DNA of 56,791 nt. Origin: Mesorhizobium sp. B2-4-15. GTDB taxonomy: Bacteria; Pseudomonadota; Alphaproteobacteria; Rhizobiales; Rhizobiaceae. The notes beneath the pieces are model-generated. The model searched no databases. It saw only the letters and a list, made by a program, of their open reading frames with translations, and was not told the origin of the DNA. The stretch spans positions 1 to 56,791 of the forward strand of contig NZ_VFUZ01000033.1 in assembly GCF_006658505.1 (NCBI RefSeq). The letters are read 5' to 3'. Shown one piece after another: positions 53,405-56,791 of the stretch (position 1 is its first letter; every line of letters begins with the position of its first letter). Made by a program: the position numbers and the translations under genes.

Positions 53405-55695
53405 GGCTTCATGGTGCCGCCGCAGCCAACGACGAACGGGCTGGACGACGGCAAGTCGACATTGGCGGGGTCCGCCCCTCCATCCGACGAATTGTTGTCG
53501 CCAGAGGCGGCGAACACGATCATACCGGCCCTGCTGGCGGCCTCCGCCGCCTTGTTCAGCCTGCCGGGATAGTCGATGCCTGCCATTGCAGCCGCCGCCT
53601 TCCAGTTGGCCTCGTCGGAGCCCCAGGAAACCGAGCAGACGTCGCAGCCGTCGGCAGCAGCTGCGGTGATCGCAGTCGCCATCGCGCCCCAGTAACTGGC
53701 GTCCGCCCAGTAGATACGGATGCCTGCCGCCTCGCCCGTGGCCGCGGAATAAGCCGCGGCGGCGACTTCGATGTCGAGCGCGACCTCGCGGTCAGGGTCG
53801 GTGGCTGGGCTGCCTGAGCGCTTGTTCGGATCGTTGCGGCCGGCCCCGATCGACACGTCCACGATGGTCGGTACCGGTAGGCCCGTCGAGCGGAAATAAG
53901 CATCGATATCCTTCTGCACCCAGCCCCCGCTGAACTCGATAATCGCAATCGTGCCGCCGCCGGCGAGGCCACTTGGCCAGGAATAGGCTCGACACAGATC
54001 CGGCACATTCCAAGGCTCGGCGCCGGCCACGGCGGGACGAAAAGCGACGTCGCCGATGTCGGGGAGCTTGAAATAGGGCCGGATCATATTGGGCACCGCG
54101 CGCGACAACGCCGCCCTGGCGTGCAGGCGGGCGCGGCGCGTGCCGACGGCCCGGTCGTACATGGCCGCGAGGTCGGCTTTCATGGCCGTTCGCGAAGCGC
54201 CGTCGAGATAGATCATATGCCCCGAGGGGTAGTTCCTGATCGTCAGATTGCCGCGGACCCTGGCATCGTTCAGCGGCATGGCCTCCAGCGTCAGCCTGGT
54301 CTGGAAGAAAGGCGTCACTGAATCGTAGTAGCCGTTGGCCGAGAGCACGAGCAGGTCTGGATTGGCCGCCATCGTGGCGGCGAGATCGCCAGCCGTATAC
54401 AGCGTCGGGTTGCCCTGGCTGTCCGGTTTCTGCATCGTGCCCGCCGGGTCGGTGTGACTGAAGTCCCAAAACTGGAAGGCCTGGTCATTGAGGTCGATGA
54501 AGTTCGAGGTTGCCGCGAATTTTAGGTCGTTGTTGAGATAGCTGTTCCACATTGTGGTGTAGACGCCACCCACGGCCGCCATTGTCGGGTCGTTCATGCC
54601 GCCATCGGGCGAGACAATGGCGGAGATGCCCGTGTCGATGCCGGTCACGCGCCCGTCATAGGCGCCCAGCGCCAGCCCTTGGTCCTGCAGAAGCTCGACC
54701 AGGAAAGCGGCATGGCCGAGCCGGTCGGCAGCCTCCACGTTCAGCCGCCAGCCTCCGAGTTCGCCGACGGAAAGGCCGAGGTAGCGGCTCAGCGTCTCCA
54801 CCGCCGCGGGGTCTGCCTTCGGGAAAGCCTTCAGTGCTGCGGCATAGGGGCCCTGCGCGAACTGAGTGACGGTCCCCATGTATGAAGCGAGGTCCGCCGG
54901 CAGCGGCTCGATGCCGGTCTTTTTGTGAAACCATGCATCCGCGGCAAAGGTCGGCATCAGACCGACCGCGTTGGAGAAGTTGGCGGGATAGTCGAGCACG
55001 CTGGACTGCAGCGTGATGCCGTTGAGGTCGATGCCGTCCTCGTGCAGCAGCCAGGCCAGCACGCAACTGCGTGCCGTGCCGTAGGATTCACCGAGCAGGA
55101 AGCGCGGCGAGTTCCAGCGGTTGAATGCGCCGAGATAGCGCTTGATGAACTGCTTGATCGAGACGGCGTCCTGATCGACTCCCCAGAAGTCGCGGTTCTT
55201 GAAGGGCGCGATCGCCGCGGAATAGCCGGTGCCCACCGGGTTTATGTAGACCAGGTCACTGCGGTCGATCAGGCTGTCGGGATTGTCCTCCATGGCGTAG
55301 GGCGGAGGCGGCGTGAAGCCCGGCATGCTGGTTTTAATACGTCTGGGCGCGAAGGAACCGAGGAGCAGGAAGACCGACGACGAGCCAGGACCGCCATTGT
55401 AGAAGAAGGTCACCGGGCGAGTGGTCGCGTCCGCCCCGTCAGCCGTGAAGGCGACGTAGAAGACCTTGCCCGCGGGCTTCGAACTCGACGGATCGACCGA
55501 AACGAGATGACCGGCCTTGGCAGTGTAGGGAATGGAAATCCCGTTCAGCGTGGCCACATGATGGGTGATGGCGGCGTTCTCGGTCGCGTCCGAAACAGAG
55601 TCGTCCGGCCCCGACCCGTAGACGGTGGTGTCAAGGAAAGGCTGTCCTGGCGCCGCCTGGCCAGCGCCCGAGCCGTTGTTGATCGTCTTCGCCAT
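53191..55695 (-). CDS. fusion of serine carboxypeptidase (S10) and sedolisin (S53) peptidase, frameshifted near its 3' end
   Basis: The start is at 55695 (MAKTINNGSG) with GGAGG six bases upstream. Residues about 75-515 are an S10 carboxypeptidase domain with a full set of active-site motifs: oxyanion NGGPGSSS (100-107), Ser204 in GESYG, Asp458 in GYYDSV, His493 in SGHMIY. Residues about 535-763 are a sedolisin S53 domain with E637 and D641 (DREVALDIE), SVSWGS and SGD (731-733). Similarity then ends abruptly; the rest, with the catalytic Ser, is in another frame (52904-53404). Restored, the protein would be about 930 residues. It has no clear signal peptide. Each family is known alone; the joined form is unusual. 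Confidence 0.88.
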   Translation of the reverse strand: MAKTINNGSGAGQAAPGQPFLDTTVYGSGPDDSVSDATENAAITHHVATLNGISIPYTAKAGHLVSVDPSSSKPAGKVFYVAFTADGADATTRPVTFFYNGGPGSSSVFLLLGSFAPRRIKTSMPGFTPPPPYAMEDNPDSLIDRSDLVYINPVGTGYSAAIAPFKNRDFWGVDQDAVSIKQFIKRYLGAFNRWNSPRFLLGESYGTARSCVLAWLLHEDGIDLNGITLQSSVLDYPANFSNAVGLMPTFAADAWFHKKTGIEPLPADLASYMGTVTQFAQGPYAAALKAFPKADPAAVETLSRYLGLSVGELGGWRLNVEAADRLGHAAFLVELLQDQGLALGAYDGRVTGIDTGISAIVSPDGGMNDPTMAAVGGVYTTMWNSYLNNDLKFAATSNFIDLNDQAFQFWDFSHTDPAGTMQKPDSQGNPTLYTAGDLAATMAANPDLLVLSANGYYDSVTPFFQTRLTLEAMPLNDARVRGNLTIRNYPSGHMIYLDGASRTAMKADLAAMYDRAVGTRRARLHARAALSRAVPNMIRPYFKLPDIGDVAFRPAVAGAEPWNVPDLCRAYSWPSGLAGGGTIAIIEFSGGWVQKDIDAYFRSTGLPVPTIVDVSIGAGRNDPNKRSGSPATDPDREVALDIEVAAAAYSAATGEAAGIRIYWADASYWGAMATAITAAAADGCDVCSVSWGSDEANWKAAAAMAGIDYPGRLNKAAEAASRAGMIVFAASGDNNSSDGGADPANVDLPSSSPFVVGCGGTMKPTAPMRKRLSGTTTPATRTARGRAGASRNCSAPCRHGRRGRRTGRAAWCPISPPMPTPIPATMSSCTAGRK

Positions 55696-56048
55696 CGCCG
55701 GCCTCCAAGACTTCGAGTTCACGCCAACCGATACTGCTCGGTTGTCCCCCGCCCCGGCCAATGACTTTCCTTCTAAATTTACTAAATTCTTATTTTACTC
55801 TTCTCTGATGTATAGCAATTCAAATAAGACAATACGCCCGTTCAGCAAAGCCTACAAGTTCTGAACATCGAGGCCCGTCACTCGGATCGGCCGCCACATT
55901 GCCAAGGCGCATTGACGGCATACCAGTCGAGCCATGTTAGGCGCACCCACAGTCATGCTCGATGAAGTCGAAAACTGACTGGCCTGGACAGCGGCGCACG
56001 CTTGGAACCTGGTTGCGTTTGCTGCGGCCCCAGGGAATCGGATCACGG
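55696..56048. other. AT-rich leader of the peptidase gene and gene-free DNA
   Basis: The first 170 bp are clearly AT-rich (for example 55775-55830) and should hold the promoter of the leftward peptidase gene. I see no exact promoter boxes. From 55860 to 56048 no gene is supported. Similarity to GroEL begins at about 56049. Confidence 0.4.
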
Positions 56049-56205
<157 letters not shown>

Positions 56206-56266
56206 TATCTGCCCTTCGCTCAGGCTGGCGGACAGTTGCTCTTCCACGTGGTCTCGAAGCTCTATG
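56206..56266 (+). pseudogene. fragment of an IS21-family IstB helper ATPase gene
   Basis: About 20 codons read YLPFAQAGGQLLFHVVSKLY, characteristic of the IstB segment just after Walker B. It follows the groEL fragment without a gap and is cut by the end of the IS66 element at 56267. Confidence 0.7.
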
Positions 56267-56791
56267 GTAAGCGATGTTCTCAGGCCACGGCCCTGAGTTC
56301 AGAGGCGCGGATGTAAGCCCAGGGCAGGAGATCGTCGATCTGGCTGTTTGGGTGGCCGTTGACGATCCTAGTGAGGATCTCGGCGAGGTAGCCGAGGGGC
56401 TCGACGTCGTTGAGCTTGCAGGTTTCGATCAGCGAGGCGATGACGGCCCAATGCTCGGCGCCGCCATCCGAGCCGGCGAAGAGCGCGTTCTTGCGGTTGA
56501 GCGCGATCGGACGGATTGAACGTTCGACCGTGTTGCTGTCGATCTCGATGCGTCCGTCGTCGAGGAAGCGCGAGAGGCCTTCCCAGCGCGAGAGCGTGTA
56601 GCGGATCGCCTCGGCGAGCTTTGTCTTCTGGCTGATCAGGCCGAGCTTTTCGCGCAACCAAGGTTCGAGGTCGGCAATAAGTGAAGCGCTCCTCTCCTGA
56701 CGCATCGCACGGCGCTTGTCGGCCGATAGGCCGCGGATGGCGTCTTCGATCTTGTAGAGCTCGGCGATCCGTCTTAGCGCCTCGCTGGCGA
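56267..56791 (-). mobile_element. IS66-family insertion sequence, one end, continuing beyond the window
   Basis: The element end reads GTAAGCGATG from 56267, the usual start of IS66-family termini, and interrupts the IstB fragment within a Leu-Tyr-Gly stretch. The transposase gene runs from here to the window edge. The other end and target duplication lie outside. Confidence 0.75.
56280..56791 (-). CDS. tnpC: IS66-family transposase TnpC, C-terminal part (5' end outside window)
   Basis: 170 residues are visible, open to the window edge. The sequence has the helical segment ALRRIAELYKIEDAIRGLSA, then RQERSASL, and the highly conserved end of the DDE domain: DGRIEIDSNTVERSIRPIAL, NALFAGSDGGAEHWA, IASLIETCKLNDVEPLGYL, and DDLLPWAYIR. 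The catalytic Glu is the first E in the DGRIEIDSN/NTVERSIR region. TnpC is the main transposase of IS66 elements; TnpA and TnpB are not visible. Confidence 0.93.
   Translation of the reverse strand, partial: ASEALRRIAELYKIEDAIRGLSADKRRAMRQERSASLIADLEPWLREKLGLISQKTKLAEAIRYTLSRWEGLSRFLDDGRIEIDSNTVERSIRPIALNRKNALFAGSDGGAEHWAVIASLIETCKLNDVEPLGYLAEILTRIVNGHPNSQIDDLLPWAYIRASELRAVA

Overview
The window looks like the accessory genome of a GC-rich alphaproteobacterium of the order Hyphomicrobiales, most likely a Mesorhizobium-like rhizobium. This rests on recognition of protein families (an extra groESL copy behind a CIRCE element, small conserved rhizobial proteins, glucose/mannose-type sugar ABC systems, OtnK/OtnC, IS66 and IS21 debris). 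No database search was run.

Layout. 1-1.6 kb: gene debris (end of an NmrA-like gene, an integrase fragment, a LysR fragment) and two small genes. 1.7-3.8 kb: groES-groEL read leftward from a clear CIRCE operator. 4.2-6.2 kb: three small coupled genes of unknown function and a transglutaminase-like protein. 6.5 kb and 51.9 kb: two diverged direct repeats of about 100 bp that bracket almost the whole metabolic region. 7-31.5 kb: catabolic block A, with a sugar ABC transporter lacking its own ATPase, two Gfo/Idh/MocA dehydrogenases, a GlcG-like protein, an OtnC/OtnK tetronate-type pair, a threonine-aldolase-like enzyme, an Asp/Glu-racemase-like enzyme, a GMC dehydrogenase, an aldehyde dehydrogenase, HyuA/HyuB, a cytochrome b561-like protein, a FadR-type GntR regulator, the orphan ABC ATPase, and a large molybdopterin oxidoreductase fused to a flavin/2Fe-2S reductase. 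31.5-47 kb: block B, a leftward operon of a ThDP enzyme, a HisD-family dehydrogenase, a complete sugar ABC transporter and two GMC dehydrogenases, facing a rightward set made of a protein of unknown family, a degenerate Gfo/Idh/MocA paralogue, a TIM-barrel isomerase and an inositol-monophosphatase-family enzyme, with an XRE-type regulator between. 47-51.6 kb: block C, an MFS transporter, two divergent GH3-like proteins and a DeoR regulator. 52-56.8 kb: a small membrane protein, an S10-S53 peptidase fusion with a frameshift, and nested mobile debris (groEL fragment, IstB fragment, IS66).

How the genes may work together. Block A looks like one regulon: sites related to TTGTCAGACAA lie in the two divergent control regions (10.4-10.86 kb and 19.4-19.9 kb) and in front of the GntR gene. 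The solute-binding proteins are of the aldose type. Import followed by oxidation (GMC, Gfo/Idh/MocA, ALDH, HisD-like, Mo enzyme) to a sugar acid, then kinase and aldolase/decarboxylase cleavage (OtnK, OtnC), is a reasonable reading. The actual substrate cannot be read from sequence. Block C has its own regulator with a pair of matching operators.

The most notable items are the S10-S53 fusion, the Mo-reductase fusion, the two-block oxidative sugar system with its shared operators, the degenerate paralogues (GH3 pair, third Gfo/Idh/MocA protein), the stem-loops behind both solute-binding protein genes, and the repeats that may mark the island edges.
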